Assembly (NCBI GenBank): GCA_016763185.1
Contig: JAESUG010000112.1
Location: 1 to 32,410 of the forward strand
DNA from: Robiginitomaculum sp.
Lineage (GTDB): Bacteria > Pseudomonadota > Alphaproteobacteria > Caulobacterales > Maricaulaceae
DNA length: 32,410 nucleotides
Reading direction: 5' to 3'
The position numbers were made by a program, and so were the translations under genes. Under the pieces are notes generated by a model. That model was not told where the DNA came from and made no database searches. It saw nothing but the letters and a program-made list of their open reading frames with translations. Shown piece after piece: positions 1 to 8,081 of this stretch (position 1 is its first letter; every line of letters starts with the position of its first letter).

Positions 1-64
1 CGTGGGCAGGATAGACAACATAGTCTTTAGCTTTGAACATTTTGGAGGCGGTTTTCTTGCTCAT
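1..64 (-). CDS. carD: CarD/CdnL-type transcription regulator, N-terminal 21 residues only
   Basis: Only the first 21 codons lie in the window; the gene runs off the left edge on the minus strand. The visible peptide starts MSKKTASKMFKAKDYVVYPA, ending at the Tyr-Pro-Ala-His that opens the RNA-polymerase-interacting domain of CarD/CdnL proteins, which bind the RNAP beta subunit and stabilise open complexes at rRNA and housekeeping promoters. The gene fdxA lies upstream on the same strand, a pairing usual in alphaproteobacteria and supporting the call. The rest of the protein cannot be judged. Confidence 0.82.
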   Translation of the reverse strand, partial: MSKKTASKMFKAKDYVVYPAH

Positions 65-325
65 TTTTATCATCTCTTATTTGTTATTTCGGGTTGATCT
101 TGATCGACGTAATTTCATAAAACCCCACACCGATCAGAGGGATCGGCGAGGCAGTTGATATTATTTGGTTTTCAGAAAGCGGTTTTTGTTCCAGTAAAGA
201 ATAGATAAATTGACACAAAGCACTCGCAAAATCGCTAACATATGGTCGAACCATAACACAAATTGCGACAAAAACAAAGACATGACCGGTATTTTTGTCA
301 TCAACCAATTGTGTACCAATAACGG
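65..325. other. fdxA-carD intergenic region, no convincing gene
   Basis: This gap probably holds the carD promoter and the fdxA 3' end. A 6-bp perfect stem (CCGATC, 5-nt loop, GATCGG) lies at 130-146, but no T-run follows closely, so it is only a weak terminator candidate. A minus-strand open frame (84-308, 74 codons, TTG start) fills most of the gap. It resembles no family I know and has no visible ribosome binding site. I do not annotate it. Confidence 0.4.
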
Positions 326-667
326 TTAGTCGCCTTCGCCGGGTTTTTCAGAGAAGTATTTTTCAAACTTACCGGTTTCATCGACCATATCGTCAGCATC
401 AGTAGGCGCTGGTTTCGTCGTGGTAATATTCGGCCAAATGTCGGCGAATTTGGTGTTGATCTGCAACCATTTACCATCCGCGTCATCTTCGGTGTCAGCC
501 TTGATGGCCTCGACCGGGCATTCTGGCTCGCACACCCCGCAATCAATACATTCATCAGGATGGATCACTAAAAAATTTTCACCTTCGTAAAAACAATCAA
601 CCGGACACACTTCAACGCAATCCGTATATTTGCAACGTACGCAAGCATCAGTAACAATAAAAGTCAT
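326..667 (-). CDS. fdxA: 7Fe ferredoxin FdxA (3Fe-4S plus 4Fe-4S)
   Basis: Small soluble electron carrier of 113 residues, the usual length for the Azotobacter FdI-like family. The cysteine pattern is complete. C9, C17 and C21-Pro fit the 3Fe-4S half. C40, C43, C46 and C50-Pro form the CxxCxxCxxxCP block of the 4Fe-4S half. C25 is also present, and the acidic C-terminal tail is typical. An AAGAA-type ribosome site precedes the ATG. In alphaproteobacteria this gene usually sits between an S4-domain RNA-binding gene and carD; here the gene upstream encodes a TerB-like protein instead. The redox partner is not evident from the neighbourhood. Confidence 0.95.
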   Translation of the reverse strand: MTFIVTDACVRCKYTDCVEVCPVDCFYEGENFLVIHPDECIDCGVCEPECPVEAIKADTEDDADGKWLQINTKFADIWPNITTTKPAPTDADDMVDETGKFEKYFSEKPGEGD

Positions 668-726
668 CGGTGTTCTTTATAATTGGAAAGGTTGCGCCGC
701 CTAGTTGGGAACATCCGGCTCTGCCG

Positions 727-1182
727 TCAAGTGTTTTTCGCACGTGCTTTGGCCGCACGTTTGGCTCCCGCACGCTCATGGTCGGTAACCGCCAACAGCG
801 CTGAAACGCGCCTGATCAAAGCGTCCTCAAAGGGGCTTTCTTCGCCATCGGCAAAGGTAACGTCCCATAAATGCCCGATCAGCGCCACCCGTTCAGCCTT
901 TGGCATATTGGATTTAATGGCGCGGGTGAAGGTGTAATGATCCACCGCCATTTCGGCACGCCCTTCGGCGGTGTCTAACAAAGCGGCGGCGGCGCTGCCG
1001 TCTAAACCAAAGCTTTGTTGGATCACGTTTAAGATGGTTTCTTGTTCGATATCCGCATAAATGCCGTCTGCTAAGGCGGCCTCCACCAACAAAGCGATGG
1101 AGCTAATTCGGGCATCATCACGGTCATTGGCAACCACGACAGGGGTTTCAGTGCCAAAAAGTCGGCGTATTTTATCAAACAT
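727..1182 (-). CDS. TerB-family protein (COG4103-like)
   Basis: A 151-residue, mainly helical, acidic cytosolic protein. The start MFDKIRRLFG was chosen because it opens the conserved domain; an upstream ATG at 1221 would only add residues that overlap the preceding gene. The stretch around residues 28-50 (ALLVEAALADGIYADIEQE) and the later ALIGHLWDVTFADGEESPFE are the paired acidic helix motifs of TerB-like domains. These domains are named after tellurite resistance but are mostly of unknown function and may bind metal. The start overlaps the upstream gene by 8 bp (ATGTTTGA), so translation is probably coupled. The molecular role is unknown. Lys/Arg/Ala-rich residues form the C-terminus. Confidence 0.8.
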   Translation of the reverse strand: MFDKIRRLFGTETPVVVANDRDDARISSIALLVEAALADGIYADIEQETILNVIQQSFGLDGSAAAALLDTAEGRAEMAVDHYTFTRAIKSNMPKAERVALIGHLWDVTFADGEESPFEDALIRRVSALLAVTDHERAGAKRAAKARAKNT

Positions 1183-2218
1183 GTTTGGTCCTTGATTTTG
1201 GGGCAATGGCAACGCCATCATTTTGTTTCAGGCTCTGTAGTACAGCAAATGGACTATCGGGATCAATTTTCTTTTGATTGGTTGGCGATGTTTTGTGGTT
1301 TGGTGGTTTGGGTTTGCGCTTCACCGCTGGTTTTGCGCTTTTCGCAGTTTTGGTTTTTGGTGGCCGATTGACCCAACTACTTGCTAGCTCATCAATTTCG
1401 TCGGCTTCCATGGTCACAGTTTCATGTCGTTGATAGCCAAGGCTGGTTAAAATTAGCGCCAAATCTGGTTTGGAACATCCCAACAAAGCAACCATCTCCA
1501 ACGTCGGTTGAAAGCTTGTCTGGCCAGCTTGTTGTTTGGCGTTTCGAATTTCCACACCCACTCTTTCTAACATATCAAGACGGATCAGACGATTGCCGCA
1601 TTTTCGCAAACCGACAGCAGACAGGACAGCCGTCAAGTGTTCACCATCCACGGCAAAAGAGGTAAGCCCCGGCGGTGCAAAAAATGGCTTACCATTACCC
1701 TTTGGGCCAAAGGCCAATAATAATGCCAACAATCGCGCCGCCGCAGGACGCAACAAATGCGGCATGAACAAAGAAAACTCACCAAACCGAACCCCGCAAT
1801 CGCGCAAGCCGGCCCGCTGCTCTTGGCTAAGCTCCTTTAGCTCTTTGGCAATTTGCCGCCGATCAATTGCGCCCAAGGCCGCCAACAATCGAACGCCCAA
1901 GACCATTGTCGCCGGGTCCAATGCGTCGGTGTCAATTTTGTCGCGCAACAACAATAATGGTTTTAGACGCTCAGCCATTTGCATTTGTACCCACGCGGCC
2001 AACCGTTGCTTTATTTGCTCTTCGGCTGGCTCAACCAGCAACTCCAACCCGGGTTGCAACACAGTTGGCCCGGCGCAAAGCTTGGCAATACTGGTTTGTT
2101 GCCACAGCACTTCTGCCTTGTCATTTAGTGAAAACGCATCGTCTTTGGCGGTTATCAGTTCGTGCATTGGTTTCTTAATCTCCGGCGCGAGGAAGGTATC
2201 AATATTGTCGCTTATCAT
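1175..2218 (-). pseudogene. Isolated C-terminal domain of alphaproteobacterial Ski2-like helicase (ATPase part missing)
   Basis: The 347-residue frame matches, from memory of the family, only the C-terminal half of the roughly 900-1000-residue helicase encoded beside fdxA/carD in many alphaproteobacteria. Landmarks are LWQQTSIAKLCAGP and LELL near residues 38-60, LRDCGVRFGEFSLFMPHLL near 140, NRLIRLDMLERVGVEIR near 210, ALLGCSKPDLALILTSLG near 245, and the terminal SPFAVLQSLK. No Walker A, DEAD/DEAH box or helicase motif VI is present here or in the 11 bp separating it from the DUF3108 gene upstream. No Shine-Dalgarno is evident. The frame is open and ends in a coupled overlap with the TerB-like gene, so it may still be expressed. 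It could be a remnant of a deletion or a standalone domain with its own role. A Lys/Pro-rich linker lies at about 285-325. Confidence 0.7.
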
Positions 2219-2229
2219 GAAAAGCGGTG

Positions 2230-3042
2230 TTATTTGTTGGTTGTAACCTCAATTTTGCGAGCTTCAACCACCACAGTGCCAAAATCAAGCTTTGCCTCAA
2301 AGCGCACGGGTAGCCGTAAACCTGCTTTTGGTTCTTGGGCGAGCCAAATGGTGATCGGGGTTTGATAAACTTCCAAGTCAGCTAGGTCATCTGCATCAAA
2401 ACCAGCCACCGGCACATACCAAACATCGCAGCGCAGTGCCATGCCACGATAAGCCCGGGTGCGAATTTCTTCCACACCTCTCATTTGCAACCGCAGATCA
2501 TAGCGCTGTTTGCCGTCAAAAACTGGAATGGTTCCCGCGCATTGCTTCGTTTCATCCTTATGGCCGGCTTGGATGGCTAGGGTTAAAATCGCACTGACCG
2601 GATCATGCGCTTCAAGCCGTTGCGCCATGGTTGCCGGCGGATCGCCCATTGAAAAAAGCGGTGGATCAACCCGAACCGTGACCAATTCGGGTTCGTAGTT
2701 CATACTTAATTCGCGATTTTTACGGCCATCAAGCTCTTTATGCCAATACTCTTTAGTCGTTAATTGATTGTCCTTGAACTGACCGCTGGCACTGGCAAGG
2801 ACTGTGATTTTTTTGAAAATGGAGATGAAACCTGAGGTACGAAAATCAGCGCGGATGGCATAGTTTTCACCAACAAATGCGGCCGATATTTTGCTACTGA
2901 CAATGGGAATACCTAGCCATCGTCCGCTGTAAATAATATCCACTGACCTTTCTGCGCCCAAAGAGTTTGCCTGAGCCGGATGTAACTGGACAGGTAGAAT
3001 TATGACAACAATTCCCAACAATAAGGACCGCATTCGAACCAT
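2230..3042 (-). CDS. DUF3108 periplasmic protein
   Basis: Predicted exported protein of 270 residues. The start at 3042 gives a clean Sec signal peptide (MVRMRSLLLGIVVIILPVQL, probable cleavage after AQA near residue 25), and AGAGGAAA precedes it at good spacing. A longer frame reaching 3186 lacks such a signal. The mature part matches the DUF3108 pattern of a lipid-binding-like beta barrel: DIIYSGRWLGIPI at the start, TSGFISIFKK, repeated beta strands, and PITIWLAQE followed by LPVRFEAKLDFGTVVVE at the end. Function is unestablished; an envelope role is inferred. The gene is divergent from rpmB, a common alphaproteobacterial arrangement, with about 250 bp between them. Confidence 0.85.
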   Translation of the reverse strand: MVRMRSLLLGIVVIILPVQLHPAQANSLGAERSVDIIYSGRWLGIPIVSSKISAAFVGENYAIRADFRTSGFISIFKKITVLASASGQFKDNQLTTKEYWHKELDGRKNRELSMNYEPELVTVRVDPPLFSMGDPPATMAQRLEAHDPVSAILTLAIQAGHKDETKQCAGTIPVFDGKQRYDLRLQMRGVEEIRTRAYRGMALRCDVWYVPVAGFDADDLADLEVYQTPITIWLAQEPKAGLRLPVRFEAKLDFGTVVVEARKIEVTTNK

Positions 3043-3238
3043 AAAACTTTCCTCTACACATACGATCCAACAGCTATACCCGGCACAATATGGCTGTAAT
3101 ATGAACAATAACTGATTTTGCACACAAACCACAGGACGAAACGCTTGACCTTGGGCGTTGATTTCGCTATCTGACCGCACGCTCATGATCTAGCTTGGCT
3201 TTGATCTTTGGGCTGTCTGTGAAATACAGGTTTAATTC

Positions 3239-3275
3239 CTGTAACGATAATTTGCTGTAACGATCCTGTAACGAT
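3239..3275 (+). repeat. Three direct copies of CTGTAACGAT in the rpmB leader
   Basis: Identical 10-mers start at 3239, 3255 and 3266, ending 20 bp before the rpmB ATG. The periods are 16 and 11 bp, so they are not one simple tandem unit. They may be local duplications or a repeated protein- or RNA-binding site in the rpmB leader. Confidence 0.85.
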
Positions 3276-3295
3276 AAAGAATATTGGAAATCAAA

Positions 3296-3595
3296 ATGTC
3301 CCGTCGTTGTGAACTTACTGGTGTTGGTGTGATGTCTGGCAACAATGTTAGCCACTCAAAGCGCAGAACCCGGCGCAAGTTTTTGCCGAATTTGTGCAAT
3401 GTTACTTTGGCGTCTGAAGCTTTGGGCCAGTCGTTCAAATTGAGAATCACCGCTGCTGCGTTGCGCTCGGTTGATCATAATGGTGGTTTGGATCCGTTCT
3501 TAAACAAATGTCGCGATGAAAATCTTTCGGAAACTGCTTTAAAAATCAAGAAAAGCCTCCGCAAGAAACAAAAAGAAGAAACCGCGACGACATAA
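3296..3595 (+). CDS. rpmB: 50S ribosomal protein L28
   Basis: Ribosomal protein L28, 99 residues, about the usual alphaproteobacterial length. The start [20 protein letters not shown] is the canonical N-terminus; a TTG 12 bp upstream was rejected because it only adds four nonconserved residues. [18 protein letters not shown] and the [21 protein letters not shown] block are diagnostic. The C-terminus is Lys-rich. The protein binds 23S rRNA in the large subunit. It is monocistronic: a strong intrinsic terminator follows 25 bp after the stop. The leader carries three copies of a 10-mer. Confidence 0.97.
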   Translation: MSRRCELTGVGVMSGNNVSHSKRRTRRKFLPNLCNVTLASEALGQSFKLRITAAALRSVDHNGGLDPFLNKCRDENLSETALKIKKSLRKKQKEETATT

Positions 3596-3619
3596 GCTGA
3601 ACCCATTTTGAAAAACACC

Positions 3620-3646
3620 AAGGCGGCTGTCAGGGCCGCCTTTTTT
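3620..3646 (+). terminator. Intrinsic terminator of rpmB
   Basis: A perfect 8-bp stem, AAGGCGGC (3620-3627) with GCCGCCTT (3635-3642), has a 7-nt loop and runs into a six-T tract (3641-3646). It starts 25 bp after the rpmB stop and separates rpmB from the amidohydrolase gene. Confidence 0.92.
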
Positions 3647-3698
3647 ATTGTCCCGGTTTCAAATAGGTTCTACTAATTTCTTACACGAGGAGAACCCG

Positions 3699-5348
3699 AT
3701 GAAAACAAGCTGGATATGGATTGCCGTTTTGAGCGCTGCGCTTGCAGCTTGTACGCCAAAACAAGATGTCGACCGATTATTGGTCGGCGGCGTTATTCAT
3801 ACCGGCGTTGCCGGTGCAAAGCTGGCCGAAGTGGTGGCGATCAAAGAGGGGCGCATTGTCTATGTCGGCACCAAGGCCGGGGCAAAGGCCTATCAAGCCA
3901 ACACTACCACTGATCTTGGCGGCGCACATGTATTCCCCGGATTTACCGATGCTCATGCGCATTTGTTTGGAATTGGCGAGCGTGAGACCAATTTGAACCT
4001 TGCCGGTATCCATTCACTGGCCGAAATGTTAGCGGCAGTGCGACAAGAAGCTAAAAAGCGCCCCGAAGGTAATATTGTCGGGCGCGGTTGGATTGAAACC
4101 CATTGGCCCGAAGGCCGCTTTCCCAATCGCTATGATCTGGACAGCACAGTACCGGGCCGAGTGGTGATCTTGGGCCGTGCCGATGGTCATGCGTTGGTAG
4201 CCAGCTCCAGCGCGTTGGATGCGGTCGGCCTGGGGCCACAGACCGTGGATCCAGATGGCGGGCGCATTGAGCGCGATGGCGAAGGTGCGCCGTCTGGTAT
4301 CTTAATTGATTATGCGATGAACCTGTTAGACCCGTTGCTGCAAGAACCCATTGGCGAGCAACGAAGACCGGTTTTGTTGGCCGGCGCGAAGGTAATGGCC
4401 AAATTTGGCTGGACCGGCATGCACAATATGTCCGTAAGCCATGATGATGTGATCCAGCTCGAAGCCTTGACCAATGACGGGGAGCTACCGCTTCGCGTCT
4501 ATAATAGCATTGACGTTTCCGGCCTAAGCCTATTGGAGGCTGGGCCTAGGTTTAGTGACGATCACAAAGTGATCACACGGGCCATTAAAATCTACACGGA
4601 TGGTGCATTGGGATCGCGTGGTGCAGCATTGTTGGCCCCGTATTCGGATGCGCCGGACACCGATGGTTTGATGTTAACCAGCCGCGAACAGACCGCGCCC
4701 TTATTGGCCGAAGCCTTGAGCAAGGGTTGGCAAATTGCGGCCCATGCCATTGGCGACAAAGCCAATCGCGAAATGTTAACTTGGATGGAAACGGCGTTTG
4801 CGGAAGCCGAGCTTGTAACCTCCCCGCGCTGGCGCATTGAACACGCGCAAATGGTTCACCCCACTGATATTGCCCGTTTTGCCGCCCTTGGGGTGATCCC
4901 CAGCATGCAACCCTCGCATGCCATTGGCGATCTGTACTTTGCCGGGGATCGAGTTGGATTGGAGCGCTTGGTTGGTGCCTATGCTTGGCAATCCTTGATT
5001 GATGCGGGTTCGATCATTGCCGGTGGCTCCGATGCACCGGTCGAGCAAGGCGATCCTAAAGTTGAGTTTTATGCGGCCACGATCCGCGCTGGCTTGGATG
5101 GGTTTCAAGGCGATGGCTGGCACAAAGAGGAAGCGGTAGCCCGTGAAACTGCGTTAAAAATGTTTACGCTATGGCCGGCCTTTGCTTCGTTCCAAGAGGA
5201 CGAACTAGGCACGGTTGAGGTTGGCAAGCGGGCCGACTTTACCGTGTTTGATCGCGATCTAATGACGGTCCCGGCTCAAGATATTTTAGAAGCAAACGTA
5301 TTATGGACCATTGTTGATGGTCAAAACACGTATAAAGCTGAGCCATGA
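3699..5348 (+). CDS. YtcJ-like amidohydrolase, predicted lipoprotein
   Basis: Metal-dependent hydrolase of the amidohydrolase_3/YtcJ group, 549 residues. The start at 3699 has an upstream ACGAGGAGAA and gives a lipoprotein signal with lipobox LAAC (Cys18); a longer frame from 3648 lacks this. Metal-site elements are in order: HAH at 86-88, the candidate carboxylated Lys in IKIYTDGALGS near 297, HAIGD near 348, RIEHAQ near 380, and GSDAPVEQGDP near 445. Relatives include N-substituted formamide deformylases and proteins labelled AepA, but substrates are rarely known, so I assign no substrate. Lipidation suggests a periplasm-facing enzyme. It overlaps the next gene by ATGA, so the two are probably cotranslated. 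Confidence 0.9.
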   Translation: MKTSWIWIAVLSAALAACTPKQDVDRLLVGGVIHTGVAGAKLAEVVAIKEGRIVYVGTKAGAKAYQANTTTDLGGAHVFPGFTDAHAHLFGIGERETNLNLAGIHSLAEMLAAVRQEAKKRPEGNIVGRGWIETHWPEGRFPNRYDLDSTVPGRVVILGRADGHALVASSSALDAVGLGPQTVDPDGGRIERDGEGAPSGILIDYAMNLLDPLLQEPIGEQRRPVLLAGAKVMAKFGWTGMHNMSVSHDDVIQLEALTNDGELPLRVYNSIDVSGLSLLEAGPRFSDDHKVITRAIKIYTDGALGSRGAALLAPYSDAPDTDGLMLTSREQTAPLLAEALSKGWQIAAHAIGDKANREMLTWMETAFAEAELVTSPRWRIEHAQMVHPTDIARFAALGVIPSMQPSHAIGDLYFAGDRVGLERLVGAYAWQSLIDAGSIIAGGSDAPVEQGDPKVEFYAATIRAGLDGFQGDGWHKEEAVARETALKMFTLWPAFASFQEDELGTVEVGKRADFTVFDRDLMTVPAQDILEANVLWTIVDGQNTYKAEP

Positions 5349-5914
5349 AAAAAAAGATGATCGAAATGGCCGGCGGCAAAAATGCCTTACGCGCCTTGTT
5401 CGGAGTTTCATTTGTTGAAAGCTCGGTATTTCCCATTCCACCGGATGTGATGTTGATCCCGATGGTATTGGCCCGACCTGATCGAGCATGGGTGATTGCT
5501 GGGGTTTGCACCTTGGCATCCGTATTGGGTGGCTTGGCGGGCTATGCCATTGGCTGGTTTGCATGGGAGGCTCTAGGCCAGCCAATTTTGGAGATGTATG
5601 GCAAACAAGAAGCCTATGACCGGTTTGTTACCTGGTTTAACGAATGGGGATTTTGGTCCGTATTTGGGGCTGGCTTCACCCCCTTCCCCTATAAAGTCAT
5701 CACCATTACCGCAGGTTCCGTACAGTTAAACTTGTTGGCCTTTTTTGCGGCAAGTGTGCTGTCCCGTGGCGCTCGGTTTTTTCTGGTGGCGGCCATTATC
5801 CGCTTTGCTGGCAACCGGGCGCGCGATTTGATCGAAAAATATTTTGGATGGATTACTTTTGGCTTATTCGCAATGGCTTTACTGGCTATTTTTGGATTGC
5901 GCTTTATCCACTAA
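5345..5914 (+). CDS. YqaA-family (DedA/VTT-like) membrane protein
   Basis: A 189-residue inner-membrane protein of the YqaA group. Conserved elements are the N-terminal FVESSVFPIPPDVMLIPMVL re-entrant-type segment, the glycine-rich ASVLGGLAGYAIGWFAWEALG helix, and the GAGFTPFPYKVITITAG segment characteristic of the VTT fold. C-terminal helices follow, with an Arg-containing SRGARFFLVAAIIRF segment. DedA/VTT proteins are implicated in lipid scrambling and envelope homeostasis; that role for this subfamily is inference. The start overlaps the upstream amidohydrolase gene by 4 bp. The stop overlaps the convergent adenosine kinase gene by 4 bp. Confidence 0.9.
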   Translation: MKKKMIEMAGGKNALRALFGVSFVESSVFPIPPDVMLIPMVLARPDRAWVIAGVCTLASVLGGLAGYAIGWFAWEALGQPILEMYGKQEAYDRFVTWFNEWGFWSVFGAGFTPFPYKVITITAGSVQLNLLAFFAASVLSRGARFFLVAAIIRFAGNRARDLIEKYFGWITFGLFAMALLAIFGLRFIH

Positions 5915-6891
5915 AGCAAGCTGGCCAGAGAAATTTCCGATCGCGCACCGTAATGCGAGATCACCTCTGCCGCCGCCAGCGAACCTAACTCACCGCAACG
6001 CTCCAACGACAATCCAGCCGCCAAACCATACAAAAGTCCCGATGCATACAAATCTCCAGCGCCAGTGGTGTCCACCACGCGCTCCACGCTGGCGGCTGGA
6101 ATTTCAACAAGGGTTTCACCGTCCATGATCAGCGAGCCTTTTTCGCCTAAAGTTACCACGGCGAACCCGCTATCATTTCGAACTTGCGCCAACGCATCAT
6201 CCAAAGACATGGTTTGATACAGTGATAAAAGTTCGATTTCATTGGCAAATAAAATATCGATGGAGTTTCGGATTAAATGTAAAAACGACGCACGATGCCG
6301 ATCGACACAAAACAAATCAGACAGCGTTATCGCGGTTTTGCGTCCCGCAGCACGGGCAATTTCAGAAGCCTCAACAAACGCTTTTTTGGCTGGGTCGAGA
6401 TCAAACAAATACCCCTCCATATAAGTGATATGCGACGCGCGGATCATTTCTGGGTCAAGGTCAGACGCACAAAACTCTGCAGAAGCGCCCAAAAAAGTCG
6501 ACATGGAACGTTGTGCATCTGGCGTAACTGCAATTAAGCACCGTGCAGTTTGCGGGCCATCAACCAATGGCGCAACTTCATAGGCCGCGCCGCTTGCCCG
6601 CAAATCATGAGCAAAAATTTCGCCCAACCCATCATCGGCAACTTTGCCAATAAAAGCAGCTTTACCGCCGAATGAACCAATACCCGCAATGGTATTCGCC
6701 GCCGAACCACCAGAGGTTTCAGTCGCCGGTGGAAAGCTTGAATATAATGCTTGCGCCCGATCTTGGTCGATTAAAGTCATTGAACCTTTGACAATATCTT
6801 GCTCAAACAAAAAATCATTGGGAACCGTAGCAATGATATCGACAATCGCATTGCCGATGCCAAGCACATCGTATTTAGCAGTATTAGACAT
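5911..6891 (-). CDS. Adenosine kinase (PfkB family)
   Basis: Ribokinase-like sugar kinase of 326 residues, the adenosine-kinase length. It has GIGNAIVDII at 11-20, the substrate-binding GGSAANTIAGIGSFGG at 61-76, a lid region, NEIE at 217-220, and the PfkB signature DTTGAGDLYASG at 274-285, with Asp280 as the predicted catalytic base. It would phosphorylate adenosine to AMP in purine salvage; other nucleosides or sugars cannot be excluded from sequence alone. It starts 3 bp after the stop of the paraoxonase-like gene, so the two probably form an operon. Confidence 0.9.
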   Translation of the reverse strand: MSNTAKYDVLGIGNAIVDIIATVPNDFLFEQDIVKGSMTLIDQDRAQALYSSFPPATETSGGSAANTIAGIGSFGGKAAFIGKVADDGLGEIFAHDLRASGAAYEVAPLVDGPQTARCLIAVTPDAQRSMSTFLGASAEFCASDLDPEMIRASHITYMEGYLFDLDPAKKAFVEASEIARAAGRKTAITLSDLFCVDRHRASFLHLIRNSIDILFANEIELLSLYQTMSLDDALAQVRNDSGFAVVTLGEKGSLIMDGETLVEIPAASVERVVDTTGAGDLYASGLLYGLAAGLSLERCGELGSLAAAEVISHYGARSEISLASLL

Positions 6892-6894
6892 GGA

Positions 6895-7953
6895 TTATTC
6901 TTCCTTTTGTTGGGTGCAAACCAAGAGACTTGTATCAAACACGCCTCCCATGAAGATGGTGTTATCAATCACGGCGGCAACCGACAACGCATGTAACGGA
7001 TCACCGTTGGAAAGATAAACTTCTGAAACTTTTTTCTCGTCCAGTTCAATACGAAACACTTGGGATGGGCTTGGTTTGGCCGCATCTTTGGCATGGCCCG
7101 AAAGATCTAATAACCTTGGGTGACTGCCGATCCAAAGACTGCCATCGGCGGCCACATCAATATTATCCAAGCCACTGCCTAGATGAAGTTGGTCGCGCAA
7201 TATCAGCTCGCCGGTGCTGGGCGCGCGGTCGTATATTCGCAAGGCTTGATCCATCATACCGCTAACAAAGAGCTGCTTGCCATCATCTGAGGCAGCAATG
7301 CCGTTGGCATAGGCAAACCCCGTTGCCACCGGTGTCACAGACATATCGTCAACCCAAACCACATTGCCGTTCTTCCGCCTAAACAACGCGGTTACAAAGG
7401 CATGCAGTGAACCGGCTTTTGCCGATGTGTCATTGGTCATGTAAAATTGATTGTCACCCACAACACTAAGATCGTTTGGACTATAAAACAAATCGCTTTC
7501 AAAAGTGCGAACCAGCATCAGTCGGTCTCCGGCAATCGCAAATTTTCGGACAAGCTCATTCGGTTTTGAGCCATGATCGATCACAAACAAATACCGTGTG
7601 CCGTCGCTATCCACATACAAATCAAGCCCATGAGGCGCAAATCCTGCCCCGCCCAAATCCGGTAAAATCATCGGTTTGGCGGTGCTTGGTGCATCCACGG
7701 GCATCATCCATATCGAACCCGTGGACGACGGTTGTCTGCGATCATGGCTGGAAATAAACACCATGCGGTTTTCACGGTCGATCACCAGATCCTCGGCACC
7801 CACAATCGGTGCCGCAACTGCACAGGTTCCAGCAAAATGCGGGTGTACGGGTCGCAATTGCCCGGTCCACAACATGGTTCGCCACCAAAAAACTGAAAGC
7901 ACTACGCTTACTATAAGCAATATCAAGCCGCCGCGCCGCAACCAATTTCCCAT
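6895..7953 (-). CDS. Membrane-anchored paraoxonase-like lactonase/arylesterase
   Basis: A 352-residue six-bladed propeller protein with an N-terminal anchor helix at about 10-25. The start at 7953 was chosen over 7965 because GGAG lies 6 bp before it. All paraoxonase (PON) active-site motifs are visible: GAEDL at 52-56 (Glu54 calcium ligand), PHG at 107-109 (His108 equals catalytic His115 of PON1), SPNDLSVVGDNQFYMTND at 158-175 (Asn160), YANGI at 215-219 (Asn217), LDNI at 262-265 (Asp263, Asn264) and GSHP at 276-279. The family hydrolyses lactones and aryl esters and often N-acyl-homoserine lactones. The substrate here is unknown; the anchor suggests periplasmic location. It is the first gene of an operon with adenosine kinase and is divergent from the Rieske gene. 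Confidence 0.88.
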   Translation of the reverse strand: MGNWLRRGGLILLIVSVVLSVFWWRTMLWTGQLRPVHPHFAGTCAVAAPIVGAEDLVIDRENRMVFISSHDRRQPSSTGSIWMMPVDAPSTAKPMILPDLGGAGFAPHGLDLYVDSDGTRYLFVIDHGSKPNELVRKFAIAGDRLMLVRTFESDLFYSPNDLSVVGDNQFYMTNDTSAKAGSLHAFVTALFRRKNGNVVWVDDMSVTPVATGFAYANGIAASDDGKQLFVSGMMDQALRIYDRAPSTGELILRDQLHLGSGLDNIDVAADGSLWIGSHPRLLDLSGHAKDAAKPSPSQVFRIELDEKKVSEVYLSNGDPLHALSVAAVIDNTIFMGGVFDTSLLVCTQQKEE

Positions 7954-8081
7954 GACGTACTCCATTTGTATGTTGGTTAGGATGTAGCCGCAACGCCGCT
8001 AAAAAGCGAGCCAATAATGTAAGGCGCCGTATTAAAAAGCAGGGCTTTGCGTCGAGCATAAACACAGATACAACAGAGCTC

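Noticed and set aside
84-308. 74-codon minus-strand frame between fdxA and carD
   Set aside because: TTG start, no ribosome site, no family resemblance; it fills an intergenic region likely to hold the carD promoter.
1536-2246. 236-codon plus-strand frame opposite the helicase fragment
   Set aside because: It is an antisense shadow, rich in Asn/Arg/Ser, without conserved motifs or a ribosome site.
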